Shown here piece after piece: positions 18,208 through 28,759 of a stretch of DNA of 64,000 nt (positions are counted from its first letter, which is position 1; each line of letters begins with the position of its first letter). Position numbers and translations under genes: made by a program. The stretch is from Prochlorococcus sp. AG-347-E23 (GTDB taxonomy: Bacteria; Cyanobacteriota; Cyanobacteriia; PCC-6307; Cyanobiaceae), in assembly GCA_003281685.1 (NCBI GenBank), contig QCBH01000007.1, positions 1-64,000 on the forward strand, written 5' to 3'. Under the pieces are notes generated by a model, which saw only the letters and a list, made by a program, of their open reading frames with translations, had not been told where the DNA came from and ran no database searches.

Positions 18208-18903
18208 ATGGAAAGAGTCCCCGAGCCTGAATTAATGGAAGAAAAAGAGCAGGTCATTTCTTATGACGAAGCTGATTTTTCAGAAGGGGAAGTTAATCTA
18301 ATTAATCAAATAAATCAATATCTTTTGAAAAAAAATATTTCTTTAGGTGAAAAAGATTTAATAGTTGATTTAGGATGCGGCCCAGGAAATATTTCTGAGA
18401 AGTTAGCAATAAAATGGCCTAATACTACAGTTGTAGGAATAGATGGTTCTAAAGAGATGATTTTGAGAGCAGAATATAATAAAAGTATTTCTTATAATCA
18501 AAAAAAATTAAAAAATTTACGCTACATTTGTTCTGACATCAAAGACATTAAATCAAATAATTTTTTATTTAAAAAAAGAATTAGTTTACTTGTAAGCAAC
18601 AGTTTAATTCATCACATTACCAATCTTGAAGATTTCTTCAACACAATAAGAAGTTTGTCTTGTAAATACACTGTAAATTTTCACAAGGACTTAAAAAGGC
18701 CATTAGATGAAAAGTCTGCTTTAGAACTCAAAGCACAATGTTCAACTAAATATAATGATATTTTAACTAATGATTATTATGCATCTTTAAGAGCTTCTTA
18801 TACTTTTAAAGAGTTAAAAAATTTTACCTTAGAGAATGATCTATCCTCTTTAGATGTGTTTGAGGAAGGTGAAAATTATTTAATAGTCTATGGTAATGTT
18901 TAA
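18208..18903 (+). CDS. SAM-dependent methyltransferase (class I)
   Basis: It has 231 residues. Residues ~53-75 carry motif I (VDLGCGPGNISEKLA), followed by VVGIDGSKEMI (motif II, adenosine-binding acidic residue) and LRYICSDIKDI (motif III). The motif IV region, LLVSNSLIHHI, is typical of small-molecule or ubiquinone/menaquinone-type methyltransferases. The substrate is unknown. It starts with ATG 18208, divergent from nrdJ; prfC follows 31 bases downstream on the same strand. Confidence 0.85.
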   Translation: MERVPEPELMEEKEQVISYDEADFSEGEVNLINQINQYLLKKNISLGEKDLIVDLGCGPGNISEKLAIKWPNTTVVGIDGSKEMILRAEYNKSISYNQKKLKNLRYICSDIKDIKSNNFLFKKRISLLVSNSLIHHITNLEDFFNTIRSLSCKYTVNFHKDLKRPLDEKSALELKAQCSTKYNDILTNDYYASLRASYTFKELKNFTLENDLSSLDVFEEGENYLIVYGNV

Positions 18904-18934
18904 GAACTTAGTGAAAGGCCCTTATATTATATAA

Positions 18935-20572
18935 ATGAGCTTAGGTACTAAAATTCTAAATAATAAAGAAATACTGGATGCGGTAAATAAAAGAAGAAAT
19001 TTTGCTATTATTTCACATCCAGATGCTGGGAAAACGACTCTTACCGAGAAGCTTCTTTTGTATGGAGGTGCCATTCAACAGGCAGGAGCAGTAAAAGCTA
19101 GGGGTAATCAGAGAAAAGCCACCTCAGACTGGATGGAACTTGAGAAACAAAGAGGTATTTCTATTACATCAACTGTATTACAATTTGAATATGAAAGATC
19201 AGTAATTAATCTATTAGATACACCAGGACACCAAGATTTCTCCGAAGATACTTATAGAACATTAGCTGCTGCTGATAATGCAGTTATGTTGGAAGATGCT
19301 GCTAAAGGATTAGAACCTCAAACTAGAAAATTGTTTGAAGTTTGCAAGATGCGAAAAATACCAATATTTACTTTCATAAATAAAATGGATAGACCAGGAA
19401 GAGAGCCATTTTCTTTACTTGATGAAATAGAATCAGAACTTGGATTAAATACCCTACCTGTAAACTGGCCAATTGGGAGTGGCGAGGAATTTAGAGGGGT
19501 TATTGATAGATTTTCGAGAGAGGTGATTTTATTTGATAAAGCAGTAAGAGGGAAACAATCGAATGAGAAAAGATTAAGTCTTAAAGATAAAGAGCTATCA
19601 AAATATGTAGAGAGAGATTTACTTGAAAACTCACTTGAAGAATTGGAGGTTCTTGATGAGGCAGGATCTGCATTTGAAAAAGAAAAAGTTTTTAATGGCT
19701 CTTTAACCCCAGTTTTCTTTGGATCTGCCATGACTAATTTTGGCGTAAGGCCATTTTTAAATAGTTTTTTAAAAATGGCACAAAAACCAACTTCAAGAAA
19801 TAGTAATAAAGGGGATATTGAACCTGCAAGCGACGAATTTAGTGGATTTGTTTTTAAGCTTCAGGCAAATATGGATCCAAAGCACAGAGATAGGGTTGCT
19901 TTTATAAGAGTTTGTAGTGGCAAATTTGAAAAGGATATGTCAGTTAAACATTCCCGAACTGGGAAAACAATTAGATTATCAAGACCACAAAAAATATTTG
20001 GGCAAGATAGAGAAGTAGTTGATGATGCCTATCCTGGAGATGTTATCGGTTTAAATAATCCAGGGATGTTTTCTATTGGAGATACTCTTTATACTGGTGC
20101 TCATCTGGAATATGAGGGCATACCATCCTTTAGTCCTGAAATATTCAGTTGGCTAAGAAATCCAAATCCCTCAGCATTTAAAAACTTTAGAAAGGGTGTT
20201 AATGAACTTCGAGAAGAAGGTGCTGTTCAGATTCTTTATGACTTTGATGAGAGTAAAAGAGACCCCATACTCGCAGCCGTTGGTCAATTGCAGTTGGAGG
20301 TAGTAACTCACAGATTAAAAAGTGAATATGGTGTAGATGCAAATCTTGAGGCAATGCCATATCAATTGGCTAGATGGATTTCTGATGGATGGCCAGCAAT
20401 TGAAAAACTAGGCAGAATATTCAACTGTAAAATAGTTAAAGATTGTTGGAATAGGCCAGTTATTCTTTTCAAAAATGAGTGGAATCTTAATCAATTTGTT
20501 GAAGACAATAATCAATTAAATTTAAACAAAGTTGCGCCCGTTGTTAGTGGAGTCGAACCAATTGTTTTATAA
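18935..20572 (+). CDS. prfC: Peptide chain release factor 3 (RF3 GTPase)
   Basis: This translational GTPase recycles RF1/RF2 after termination. The G motifs are intact: [13 protein letters not shown] (P loop), RGISITST (switch I), [14 protein letters not shown] (switch II) and NKMDRPG (G4). The 545 residues and the RF3-type spacing and C-terminal domain ([17 protein letters not shown]) distinguish it from EF-G. It begins with ATG 18935. Confidence 0.96.
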   Translation: MSLGTKILNNKEILDAVNKRRNFAIISHPDAGKTTLTEKLLLYGGAIQQAGAVKARGNQRKATSDWMELEKQRGISITSTVLQFEYERSVINLLDTPGHQDFSEDTYRTLAAADNAVMLEDAAKGLEPQTRKLFEVCKMRKIPIFTFINKMDRPGREPFSLLDEIESELGLNTLPVNWPIGSGEEFRGVIDRFSREVILFDKAVRGKQSNEKRLSLKDKELSKYVERDLLENSLEELEVLDEAGSAFEKEKVFNGSLTPVFFGSAMTNFGVRPFLNSFLKMAQKPTSRNSNKGDIEPASDEFSGFVFKLQANMDPKHRDRVAFIRVCSGKFEKDMSVKHSRTGKTIRLSRPQKIFGQDREVVDDAYPGDVIGLNNPGMFSIGDTLYTGAHLEYEGIPSFSPEIFSWLRNPNPSAFKNFRKGVNELREEGAVQILYDFDESKRDPILAAVGQLQLEVVTHRLKSEYGVDANLEAMPYQLARWISDGWPAIEKLGRIFNCKIVKDCWNRPVILFKNEWNLNQFVEDNNQLNLNKVAPVVSGVEPIVL

Positions 20573-20623
20573 AGTCTTAATGGATTATAAAATTAGTTAA
20601 TCTGTTAGTATTAGTAAAAAATT

Positions 20624-21298
20624 TTGGATTCAAACAGTAATAAAAATAATAACGAAAAATCACCTTATGAAATTTTAGGTGTAAAAGAAGGCGCTGCTTT
20701 TGAGGATATTCAGAAGGCTAGAGATATTAAAGTTAAAGAGGCTGGTGAAGATTTAATTTTAAAAGCGAAAATAGAATCTTCCTTTGATCAATTACTCATG
20801 GGGAGTTTGAAAGCCAGGCAATCAGGAAATGTAAGCTATGAAGCTGTGAGTGCCTCAAAAAAAGAAAAACAAATTAATCAATTTACCAATAATAATTTCC
20901 CACTTCTTTCTAAGATAAAAAATTTAAATAATAACTCTAACAATTCAAGCCAGTATAGTCTGCCAAAAATTACTACCCCCTCATTTGATAATCTTTCAAT
21001 AAAAATATCTGTTGGGCTATTATTTTTAATTTTGTTATTTATCAGTCCAGACTCTAATAATAGACTTTTACTATCTATCTCAACATTAATACTTACCTAT
21101 ACTCAAATTAAATCGGGGAAAAAATTTATAAGTTCTCTGGGTTGGAGTGTTACCTTTCTCTCGATAGGATTAATATTTGGTGGATTGCTTGAAAATAATT
21201 CTTTCATTCAGGAAATATCAAACAACTCTTTATCAATACAAAAAATTCAAAGTATTCCGGCCATGCTTATTTTATGGCTAGGCGTAATTTTTTTATGA
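20624..21298 (+). CDS. CPP1-like J-domain-like membrane protein (DUF3353)
   Basis: It has 224 residues. The N-terminal [20 protein letters not shown] is J-domain-like but lacks the HPD tripeptide needed to stimulate Hsp70. It is followed by a linker and four hydrophobic segments. This matches the CPP1/DUF3353 family; the plant member stabilises protochlorophyllide oxidoreductase in plastids. It starts with TTG at 20624 and its end overlaps the end of the convergent hslO gene by 6 bases. Confidence 0.75.
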   Translation: MDSNSNKNNNEKSPYEILGVKEGAAFEDIQKARDIKVKEAGEDLILKAKIESSFDQLLMGSLKARQSGNVSYEAVSASKKEKQINQFTNNNFPLLSKIKNLNNNSNNSSQYSLPKITTPSFDNLSIKISVGLLFLILLFISPDSNNRLLLSISTLILTYTQIKSGKKFISSLGWSVTFLSIGLIFGGLLENNSFIQEISNNSLSIQKIQSIPAMLILWLGVIFL

Positions 21299-22201
21299 TT
21301 GATTTTCTATCATAGATACAATTTCTTCATAATTTATAAGATATTTATTTTTACAAAATTCACAAACCAACTCTGCTTTGCCATCTTTCTTGAGGATGTC
21401 CTCTAACTCACTCTTATCAAGCATTTTCATCGCATTTAAACTTCTTTGTTTGGAACACTTGCATTTAAAACTCACTTCTTGGGAACGAGCTTTCTCAGAG
21501 ATTGATTTATCGTCAATATCGGGAAATATATTTCTAATTAACGAAAGAAGATTATCTTTTGACTTAAATAGGTCTTCGCTGAAAGAATTAATTTCTTTAC
21601 ATCTTTCTTCAAGTATTGAGATTAGTAGTGGGTCAGTATCTTTTTTAGGTAGAACTTGAGCTAATAAGCCACCACTACAAATAACACTTTTATTTTGGAT
21701 TTTTTCTCCAATAAATACAGCAGAGGGAGTTTGCTCTGAATGATATAAATATGAAGCTAAGTCTTCAGCAATATTTCCATTTACTAATTCAACAGTGCTT
21801 GTAAAGGGTTCTCCAAATCCACTATCTCTAATAACATTTAAATATCCTCTACCTAATGCTTTTGTAAAATCAAAAGAATATTTATTATTACCTTTTTTGA
21901 TTAGGTCTAATTCTAAATTAGGATTCCCTACATAACCCCTAACTTTTCCGTCTCTACCTGCATCAACTAGTAATCCTTTTAATGGTCCGTCAGATCTAAC
22001 TCTTAAAGTAACTCTCCCATGCATTATCTTCATAGAGCTTGCCAAAAGTAGTGAAGCACTAAATGCTCTTCCTAAGATACAGGTAGTTAAATAAGAAAGA
22101 CCGTGTCTTTTGTTTGCTTCTAAAGAAGATTCTGTTGTTAAGACCGCAACTAATCTTATTCCACCATTTGCTGCAGTAGCCCGAACTATCCTATCTTTCA
22201 T
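21293..22201 (-). CDS. hslO: Hsp33 redox-regulated chaperone
   Basis: A holdase activated by oxidation. The N-terminal domain carries the typical [13 protein letters not shown] and [11 protein letters not shown]. The C-terminal zinc site CKC (residue ~250) plus CEFC (residue ~281) forms the four-Cys redox switch, which is intact. The 302 residues match the family. It starts with ATG. The start region overlaps the end of the upstream ABC ATPase gene by 11 bases, so the two are co-transcribed. Confidence 0.95.
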   Translation of the reverse strand: MKDRIVRATAANGGIRLVAVLTTESSLEANKRHGLSYLTTCILGRAFSASLLLASSMKIMHGRVTLRVRSDGPLKGLLVDAGRDGKVRGYVGNPNLELDLIKKGNNKYSFDFTKALGRGYLNVIRDSGFGEPFTSTVELVNGNIAEDLASYLYHSEQTPSAVFIGEKIQNKSVICSGGLLAQVLPKKDTDPLLISILEERCKEINSFSEDLFKSKDNLLSLIRNIFPDIDDKSISEKARSQEVSFKCKCSKQRSLNAMKMLDKSELEDILKKDGKAELVCEFCKNKYLINYEEIVSMIENQS

Positions 22202-22838
22202 GATTTTCTTTCATAAAATTTTTGATTTTCCCTTTTTCCAAGAATAATATCCTAGAAGGAATCCCCTCAAATAAGGCAGGTTCATGAGTAACAATAATAA
22301 TTGTATTTTTATTTTTTAAATCAAGAATTAAATTCTTCACATCATTTCTCATTGAATAGTCTAATCCAGCAGTTGGTTCATCAAGTAAAAGAATTGAGGG
22401 GTTTCTAAGTAGTTGAACTGCTACAGCTAATCGCCTTTGTTGTCCGCCACTTAGTTGTTCTGGTGGTTGGGTCAGATTAATTTTTTTCAAACCAACTTTA
22501 TTTAAAACTATTTCTATATTTTTTTCTCTTAAAGATTTATGGCCTATTTTTAATTCTTTCCCAATGGTTGTACCTATAAAGTATCTTTCAGGGAATTGGA
22601 ATACTACTCCACAAAACCATCTTCTTTGTCTAGAGGATAAAATTTTATTCTTCCAAGTAATTTTTCCTTTTTGTGGATTTGTTAAGCCGCTTATTATTTC
22701 GAGTAGTGTTGTTTTCCCAGAACCACTATTGCCGCAAATTAAAATGATTTCATTTTCATGAACTTTTAAATTTAAATTGTCTATTATTTTTCTTTCACCA
22801 GTTTGGGGTTGATAAGATATTTCTTTTAAATCAAGCAT
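22191..22838 (-). CDS. ABC transporter ATP-binding protein
   Basis: It has 215 residues with all nucleotide-binding motifs: [12 protein letters not shown] (Walker A), [12 protein letters not shown] (signature), [12 protein letters not shown] (Walker B) and VTHEPALFE (H loop). It resembles the ATPases of energy-coupling-factor or CcmA/lipoprotein-export type systems. No permease gene is adjacent, so the partner and substrate are unknown. It lies upstream of and overlaps hslO by 11 bases. Confidence 0.88.
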   Translation of the reverse strand: MLDLKEISYQPQTGERKIIDNLNLKVHENEIILICGNSGSGKTTLLEIISGLTNPQKGKITWKNKILSSRQRRWFCGVVFQFPERYFIGTTIGKELKIGHKSLREKNIEIVLNKVGLKKINLTQPPEQLSGGQQRRLAVAVQLLRNPSILLLDEPTAGLDYSMRNDVKNLILDLKNKNTIIIVTHEPALFEGIPSRILFLEKGKIKNFMKENHER

Positions 22839-22921
22839 TATTAATTAAGTTTTAGGTATGAATTTGAATCTAGTAATAACTTTCTTATAATAGCTGTAGA
22901 TCTAAAAAGATATTAGTCAAT

Positions 22922-23365
22922 ATGAATATTATTTTTAGGGAAGTTGATCCTTTTAATTGTTGGATATGGATCAGGTTTTCAGAATCGCCAACACAAGATG
23001 AAAAAAATTATTTAGATGGTGTTTTTGATAGTTGGTACGTTTTAGGAAGGTTAGGTGGATTTAATTCTGAAAATTTGCAAACTCATGAAGAGGGTTCCGA
23101 TCTGAGTTGGATGTCCTATGATAATGAACAAAAAAATGCGTCTCTTCCAGCCTTAATGCATAATTTAGGAATTATGGAATATCAAAACCTGTGGGGAAGA
23201 TGTTGGGTTGATTTTGGAACTTCAGACTCCATTTCAATAGATATATTAATTAATTCTTTGAATGAGATATCAAATAATTATGTGAAAATTGAAGAGTTAA
23301 TTATTGGGGGTGAAAATAATGATTGGGTAATTGAAGAACATGAAGATTTAGTTTTTAAAGATTAA
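22922..23365 (+). CDS. DUF3531 family protein
   Basis: It has 147 residues, soluble. The conserved-type features FREVDPFNCWIWIRF, FDSWYVLGRLGGFN and LWGRCWVDFGTSD match DUF3531, a family restricted to cyanobacteria and plastid-bearing organisms with unknown role. It starts with ATG and is followed 9 bases later by rsmE on the same strand, so it may share a transcript with it. Confidence 0.82.
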   Translation: MNIIFREVDPFNCWIWIRFSESPTQDEKNYLDGVFDSWYVLGRLGGFNSENLQTHEEGSDLSWMSYDNEQKNASLPALMHNLGIMEYQNLWGRCWVDFGTSDSISIDILINSLNEISNNYVKIEELIIGGENNDWVIEEHEDLVFKD

Positions 23366-23374
23366 GTGTTTTAG

Positions 23375-24148
23375 ATGGAAGACTTAACAAGATTAATTAT
23401 TTCCCATGAGAGAATTGAAAATATTAAGAATAAAAACTTAGAACTTTCTAAAGAAGAGGCTCATTATTTAAATAAAGTAATGAGGATAAAAAATGGTAAA
23501 GAAATATTTATAGGTAACGGAGAGGGTTCATTATGGAAAGCTATAAAAGTTAAAAATGATTGGTTAGAAATAATTGAATTAAAAAAACCTTACTTATTTC
23601 AAGAAAAAGAAATTTTCTTATTAGGCATAGCTGTTGTTATACCAAAAAGTGGGTTTGAGGATATTTTAAAAATGTGTACTGAAATAGGAATTGATTTTAT
23701 ACAACCATTATTTTCAGAAAGACAGGTAAACAAAAATTTAAATTTTTCTAGAAAACTTTTGAGATGGAATTTAATTATCAAAGAAGCAGTTGAGCAAAGT
23801 GAGAGATTATGGAAGCCATCTATTTTAAATGGAATGGATATTATTGAATGGCTAAAAAGTAGAGATAATCAAGAAAGAGTTTCAATTTCTATAACTAGGG
23901 AAGAAACACTATATGATCTAAATCAATGGTTAAGAAAACAACAAGAATTTGGAAATAAAAAAGGAGGTATTTTTTGGAATGTAATTGGTCCTGAAGGAGG
24001 TTGGTCCTCTAAAGAAATTGATTTTTTTAATAAAAATAATATTACTTTTGTTAAACTTTCCGACACAATCTTGAGAACTTCGACAGCTAGTATTAACGCA
24101 TCATCCATTCTAAATCAGTGGAGAATTGATTTGAAATTAACGAATTAA
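23375..24148 (+). CDS. rsmE: 16S rRNA (uracil1498-N3)-methyltransferase
   Basis: It methylates U1498 in helix 44 of 16S rRNA. The N-terminal PUA-like part (residues 1-70, AHYLNKVMR) is followed by the SPOUT fold, whose knot is marked by GPEGGWSSKEIDFF and LSDTILRTSTASINA. The length, 257 residues, is usual. It starts with ATG at 23375, right after the DUF3531 gene; the DUF92 gene follows 6 bases downstream. Confidence 0.93.
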   Translation: MEDLTRLIISHERIENIKNKNLELSKEEAHYLNKVMRIKNGKEIFIGNGEGSLWKAIKVKNDWLEIIELKKPYLFQEKEIFLLGIAVVIPKSGFEDILKMCTEIGIDFIQPLFSERQVNKNLNFSRKLLRWNLIIKEAVEQSERLWKPSILNGMDIIEWLKSRDNQERVSISITREETLYDLNQWLRKQQEFGNKKGGIFWNVIGPEGGWSSKEIDFFNKNNITFVKLSDTILRTSTASINASSILNQWRIDLKLTN

Positions 24149-24154
24149 ATAAAT

Positions 24155-24898
24155 ATGGATTTAATTAGAAATCAATTTTTAATAGGTTTTTGCATTAATT
24201 TTATTTTGATTTATATATTTTGCAATATTCCTTTGATGACGAAAAGTGGTTGGGTAAGTGCAGGCATCTTAGGTACAATTTTGTGGGGATGTTTGTCTTG
24301 GCAGGGATGGATGTCAGTTGTAATTTATTTATTATTTGGATCTCTTGTTACCAAAATAGGTTTTAAATTTAAAAAAGCACAAGGGATTGCTGAAAAAAGA
24401 GGCGGGAGGAGAGGTCCTGAGAATGTATGGGGCTCTGGAGCTACAGGATTATTTCTTGCCATTATGACCAAATTTAATGCTGCCAACATAGTGATGTTTA
24501 AAGTAGGTTTTGCTGCAAGTTTTGCTGCAAAGTTGGCGGATACTTTTGGTAGCGAAATTGGGAAAAGATTTGGTAAAGAAACATACTTAATTACTTCACT
24601 TAAAAAGGTGGATAGAGGAACTGAAGGAGGAATAAGTATAGAAGGAACATTAGCTAGTGTTTTGGGATCAATATTTATGGCTTTTATAATGCTTCGTCTA
24701 TCAATTATTTCTACAAAATATCATTTTATAGTTGTTGTAGTTTCTGGATTCTTGGCAACACTTTCTGAAAGTATTATTGGTGCTAAATTTCAAAATAAAT
24801 ATAAATTAAGTAATGAATTGGTAAATGCTATTCAGACAAGTATTGCTTCTGTTTTTGCTATCTTTGCTCTTATTTTATATTCATATTTTATAAATTAA
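24155..24898 (+). CDS. DUF92 / TIGR00297 integral membrane protein
   Basis: It has 247 residues and six or so membrane segments. The cytoplasmic stretch with RGGRRGPENVWGSGATG and DTFGSEIGKRFG is the family hallmark. The family includes the plant and cyanobacterial phytyl-phosphate kinase VTE6, which recycles phytol from chlorophyll breakdown into tocopherol and phylloquinone synthesis, so the same role is plausible here but unproven. It is third in the DUF3531-rsmE-DUF92 run. Confidence 0.8.
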   Translation: MDLIRNQFLIGFCINFILIYIFCNIPLMTKSGWVSAGILGTILWGCLSWQGWMSVVIYLLFGSLVTKIGFKFKKAQGIAEKRGGRRGPENVWGSGATGLFLAIMTKFNAANIVMFKVGFAASFAAKLADTFGSEIGKRFGKETYLITSLKKVDRGTEGGISIEGTLASVLGSIFMAFIMLRLSIISTKYHFIVVVVSGFLATLSESIIGAKFQNKYKLSNELVNAIQTSIASVFAIFALILYSYFIN

Positions 24899-24914
24899 TA
24901 ATATTTGGAAAGAC

Positions 24915-25559
24915 CTAGGATTCCTTCCATTTTGTAAGAATCTCCCAGCTTTTAAGTCTTTGGAAAAGCCAGAAATGACCTTCGGAATTTAGGTGAATTC
25001 CATCATGCGTAATCCAATTTTTACTCCTTTTATCAGAGTACATTTCTCTAAAAGTAGTGAGAAATGGGACATTCTGATTGAGGCATACTTCCTCCATTCT
25101 CCTTTCATAAGAATTACAAAAATCATTTGAGTACCATAGACATCCTGCGAAGGGCATTTTGCTTTCGTCAACTGGTGTCAGACCAATAACAAATACATTT
25201 GTTTGAGAGTTCATTTCATTAATTAGCCTCTCTAATCCATATTCAAATCCATCTATATCTAATTGATGTCTTCCATTTATTTGACCAATCGCTGCAGTGT
25301 CGTTAAGACCTACATTTAGTAGGATTGCTTTAGGTTTATTTCTTCTCGTTTCTCCTCTAGATGACCATTCTTTTTCCCATCTAGATGAAACTTTTTCTAT
25401 CCCATCTCCCCTAACGCCAAGTTGATAAATAACTGGCCCATTGTGGTTATTGCACCAATCTTTTCTAAGCCTCTCACACCATCCACCACCCTCATTATCT
25501 CCCCATCCATAAACTGAGCTATCTCCAATTACAACTAGCTGTTTTGGTAAACTAATCAC
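24915..25559 (-). CDS. SGNH/GDSL hydrolase
   Basis: It has 214 residues and no signal peptide. Block I VVIGDSSVYGWGD carries the nucleophile Ser near residue 14; block III NVGLND contains the oxyanion Asn; the C-terminal THDGIHLNSEGH carries the catalytic Asp and His. Members hydrolyse esters or lipids (TesA-like lysophospholipase/acyl esterase). The substrate is unknown. It is convergent with the DUF92 gene. Confidence 0.87.
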   Translation of the reverse strand: MISLPKQLVVIGDSSVYGWGDNEGGGWCERLRKDWCNNHNGPVIYQLGVRGDGIEKVSSRWEKEWSSRGETRRNKPKAILLNVGLNDTAAIGQINGRHQLDIDGFEYGLERLINEMNSQTNVFVIGLTPVDESKMPFAGCLWYSNDFCNSYERRMEEVCLNQNVPFLTTFREMYSDKRSKNWITHDGIHLNSEGHFWLFQRLKSWEILTKWKES

Positions 25560-25608
25560 TATAACCGAAAAAAAATAATTACTTGATTTAACAAATTATT
25601 CTTACAAA

Positions 25609-27111
25609 TCAAGATAAACTATTTTTGATTTTACCATTTATTAATTCGCCAACTATCGCGATGGAGCTAAAAGCTATCAAAACTATGGTAACTTCTTGCC
25701 ATGCGTAGGAACTTAGTGATTCTTGCAATTGCCAACCTAGACCGACACTTCCAATAACCCCAACAATTGCTGTTTCTCTAATAATAATGTCAGATCTATA
25801 AGCGCAATATGCTAAGTAACTTTTTGCTTGTTGAGAAAATAAACCTAAAAGCCAACTAGTCTTTTTTGAGATTCCTAGAGATTTCATTGCAATATAATTT
25901 CTCTTGTCTTGGCTATCTAGATTTGTAAAAAGTAATTTGCTAGTAATACCAGCGTTGTGGAGACCTAATGTTAAAGCTGCTAAAGATACAGAAGGATTAT
26001 TAAAAGTTAATAGAGTTAGAAGTATTACAGGTGTAGGTATTAAACGTAATAAAAATGCAAAAATTTTTATAAAAATTTTAGAAGTATTGTTGTTAAAAAT
26101 TCCTATTACTAATGGAGGTAAACTAATTGCGATTCCTGTTGATAAAAGACTTAAAATTATTGTTTCTAATATAAGTTTTAAGAAATCAAATAATCCTAAA
26201 TCTGAGCTTGATTTAAATAGAGAACTAACGGAATTAAAATTTTCAAAATTATTATTAAAAATAAAATAAAGAAAATATAAAAAAGAAAATAAAATTGTTA
26301 TGAAAAAAACTGAAATAAAAAAAATAGATAGGATTTTATTTGTAGTTTTAAATTTTATTTTTTTGAATATTAATCCAGAAAGAATTATCAAAATTGCTAA
26401 GGACCATAAATAAGTCCATAACTCTCTAAAATTCAAAGTTTGGAAAGATAAAAAAATACTGGTACCTATTCCTCCAATCCCAAAAAGTCCAAGAATCACC
26501 GTACTTCTTATTGAACACTCTAATCGATATAAACCAAAGTTTTTAAATGTATTTATTATTGGATTCCATATTAAAGTTAGTAAAGAAGAAAATTTAGGTG
26601 CATTTATTTTATTTATAGATTCAAAACTTTTGTAGTCAATAGTTTCTAATTGTTCAGCAAAAACTTTTGAATTTACAGCAATATAAGGTATACATATAGC
26701 TATTATTCCTATCGAAAAATTCATTCCATATATTTGCATTAATAGTATTCCCCAAACCACTTCGTGTATAGATCTAATTATTGTTAGAAAAAACCTTATT
26801 ATGCGGTAGAAAAAATTTGGAATATTAAAGATTTTATAAAAAATATTTGAGGAAATTATTCCAAAAATTGCTCCAAAAATAATACTTACTAACCAACTAA
26901 AAAAACCAATTAAGATAGTTTCATTTAATCGCTTAATTACGATAATAATAATTTCATTATCGATCTTGGGATTAAATGCAGAAATTAAGAATTCTTGGAA
27001 TAATTTAAATCCTCCAAAATGAATATTGTTTATTAATTGATACCCTAGAGGTATGCATACCAAAATTGGAAGAAAAGATAATGAGGTAAAGTTTAATTTT
27101 AATTTGTTCAA
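25609..27111 (-). CDS. phnE: Phosphonate/phosphite ABC transporter permease, two-domain PhnE
   Basis: At 500 residues it is about twice a typical PhnE, because two permease domains are fused: one in residues ~40-250 and a second in ~300-495. Each has the MetI-type cytoplasmic loop; the second has AMKSLGISKKTSW and GSVGLGWQLQESL. About twelve membrane helices are visible. One chain can therefore provide the whole transmembrane channel that is usually a PhnE dimer. It lies 4 bases after phnC in a phnD-phnC-phnE operon. Confidence 0.88.
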   Translation of the reverse strand: MNKLKLNFTSLSFLPILVCIPLGYQLINNIHFGGFKLFQEFLISAFNPKIDNEIIIIVIKRLNETILIGFFSWLVSIIFGAIFGIISSNIFYKIFNIPNFFYRIIRFFLTIIRSIHEVVWGILLMQIYGMNFSIGIIAICIPYIAVNSKVFAEQLETIDYKSFESINKINAPKFSSLLTLIWNPIINTFKNFGLYRLECSIRSTVILGLFGIGGIGTSIFLSFQTLNFRELWTYLWSLAILIILSGLIFKKIKFKTTNKILSIFFISVFFITILFSFLYFLYFIFNNNFENFNSVSSLFKSSSDLGLFDFLKLILETIILSLLSTGIAISLPPLVIGIFNNNTSKIFIKIFAFLLRLIPTPVILLTLLTFNNPSVSLAALTLGLHNAGITSKLLFTNLDSQDKRNYIAMKSLGISKKTSWLLGLFSQQAKSYLAYCAYRSDIIIRETAIVGVIGSVGLGWQLQESLSSYAWQEVTIVLIAFSSIAIVGELINGKIKNSLS

Positions 27112-27115
27112 CTAA

Positions 27116-27856
27116 TTAATATATTTTGTCTAAATGAATCTTCTTTAAGTTATTTCTTTTGATATTGAAAAAAATTTTACCATCCCTGATTCCAATAACT
27201 TTATCGAAATCTTTCAGTAAATCTAATCGATGTAATGCAACTAATGCCGTCTTTGGGGATTTTTTTGTATTATTTTTATCGACATTTTCTAGGATTAGGT
27301 TTTTAATTGTTGTTATCAATTTGGGATCTAGATTATTAAAAGGCTCATCTGCAAGTAATATATTTGATCCTTGAATTAATGATCTAGCTATAGCCACCCT
27401 TTGTTTTTGCCCCCCAGATAGTTTTCTGATTTTTTTGTCGTAAATAGAGTTATGAAGTCTACATAATTGCATATATTTATGCGCCTTCTTAAAAGAACTT
27501 ATATTTAGTAAATTTTTAAAAGCGAAATAAAAATTGTTTTCCGCTAGTAGTCCACAATTAACATTTTGTTCTGCAGAGAGATCTTCTATTAATCTTAGAT
27601 CTTGCCATATAGTTGTTATTTTACTTTTCTGCTTTCTATCTAATTCCTCGAAACTTTTATTGAATAATTTAACCTCACCTTGAGTTGGCTTGATAGTGCC
27701 ATTAAGTACTGATATAAGTGATGTTTTTCCTGAACCGCTTTTACCTAAAAGTGCAATTTTTTCCCCAGAATTTATTTTTAAATTTATTTTATTTAGGATC
27801 AGATCATTTTTGTATCTATAAGATATATTTTTTAATTCTAAGACAGTATTATTCAT
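27116..27856 (-). CDS. phnC: Phosphonate/phosphite ABC transporter ATPase
   Basis: It has 246 residues with Walker A GKSGSGKTSLIS, signature LSGGQKQRVAIA, Walker B NILLADEPFNNLDP and an H-loop in VALHRLDLL. The late signature spacing and the sequence around it are typical of PhnC. The start overlaps the end of phnD by 4 bases, a sign of translational coupling. It powers the fused permease encoded next. Confidence 0.9.
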   Translation of the reverse strand: MNNTVLELKNISYRYKNDLILNKINLKINSGEKIALLGKSGSGKTSLISVLNGTIKPTQGEVKLFNKSFEELDRKQKSKITTIWQDLRLIEDLSAEQNVNCGLLAENNFYFAFKNLLNISSFKKAHKYMQLCRLHNSIYDKKIRKLSGGQKQRVAIARSLIQGSNILLADEPFNNLDPKLITTIKNLILENVDKNNTKKSPKTALVALHRLDLLKDFDKVIGIRDGKIFFNIKRNNLKKIHLDKIY

Positions 27857-28746
27857 CTAATTTTATTTAATTTCCTCCCGATTTCCTCTATATTTTTATA
27901 TTGTTTTGATTCTGCCTTTATAAATCTTTTTGCATTGAACATATCTAATATCTGTTTATGTGATTTTTGCTTTATATCTAAATTTAGAATTACTGATTTA
28001 AGTTCGTTTGTAAACCCTTCCCCGAATCTATTTTCAAGATCCCCTTGAGCAATCCAATGATAGTCAACATATTCTGGGGTGATCCAGAATAATTCTGAAT
28101 TACTTGTTCTTTTGGGATTATTTTTAAGAGTGTTTTCCCAAACTTGTTTATTTAAAGCTCCAGCATCAAATGCCCCACTATTAACTAAAGCTATAGTGGC
28201 ATCATGACTCCCACTAAAACCTGCTTTTTTGCCTTTAAAGTTTTTAATTTCTACCCCTGCTTGATTTAAAAAATATTCTGGCATTAATCTTCCAGAAGTT
28301 GAGTTTTCAGAACCAAAAGTAAATCTCAAATTTTTTAGTTTTTTAAGTCCTTTAATGTTTGATATTGGGTTAAGTTCTAAATTTTTGTTTACTATAAAAA
28401 CACTTTTAAATTCCTTATCGATATCTCTTTGAGCAATGACAATTGAATTAGGAGTTTGTAGTCTGGCTTGAACTCCTGATAAACCGCCAAACCAAACTAA
28501 ATCTAAATCTTTAGTTCTAAATCCAGTTACTGCTGCAACATAATTAATAACAGGAATGTATTTAACTTCTACATCAAGTTGCTTGGATAATTCTTTTGAA
28601 AATAAATTAAATCTTTTGTCTATAACATCTTGGTTTTGATCAGGTATTGCTCCAACTTTTAAAACTTTGGGATTTGAAAATACAGGTGATGAAAAAATAG
28701 AAAATAATAGAGATGAACTCAGTAAGAAATTTTTTAGATTAAACAT
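27853..28746 (-). CDS. phnD: Periplasmic phosphonate/phosphite-binding protein
   Basis: It has 297 residues with a signal peptide (hydrophobic ~5-22, cleavage near VFSNPKVL). The mature part is a PhnD-family solute-binding protein: GAIPDQNQDVI, VWFGGLSGVQAR, TFGSENSTSGRLMPEYF and FSGSHDATIALVNSG. Members bind phosphonates; Prochlorococcus PhnD1 proteins have been shown to prefer phosphite and methylphosphonate, so the inorganic ligand phosphite is the best guess. First gene of the operon. No phosphonate-breaking enzyme (C-P lyase, phnYZ, ptxD) is in this window. Confidence 0.9.
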   Translation of the reverse strand: MFNLKNFLLSSSLLFSIFSSPVFSNPKVLKVGAIPDQNQDVIDKRFNLFSKELSKQLDVEVKYIPVINYVAAVTGFRTKDLDLVWFGGLSGVQARLQTPNSIVIAQRDIDKEFKSVFIVNKNLELNPISNIKGLKKLKNLRFTFGSENSTSGRLMPEYFLNQAGVEIKNFKGKKAGFSGSHDATIALVNSGAFDAGALNKQVWENTLKNNPKRTSNSELFWITPEYVDYHWIAQGDLENRFGEGFTNELKSVILNLDIKQKSHKQILDMFNAKRFIKAESKQYKNIEEIGRKLNKIR

Positions 28747-28759
28747 AACTTAGTTTCAA

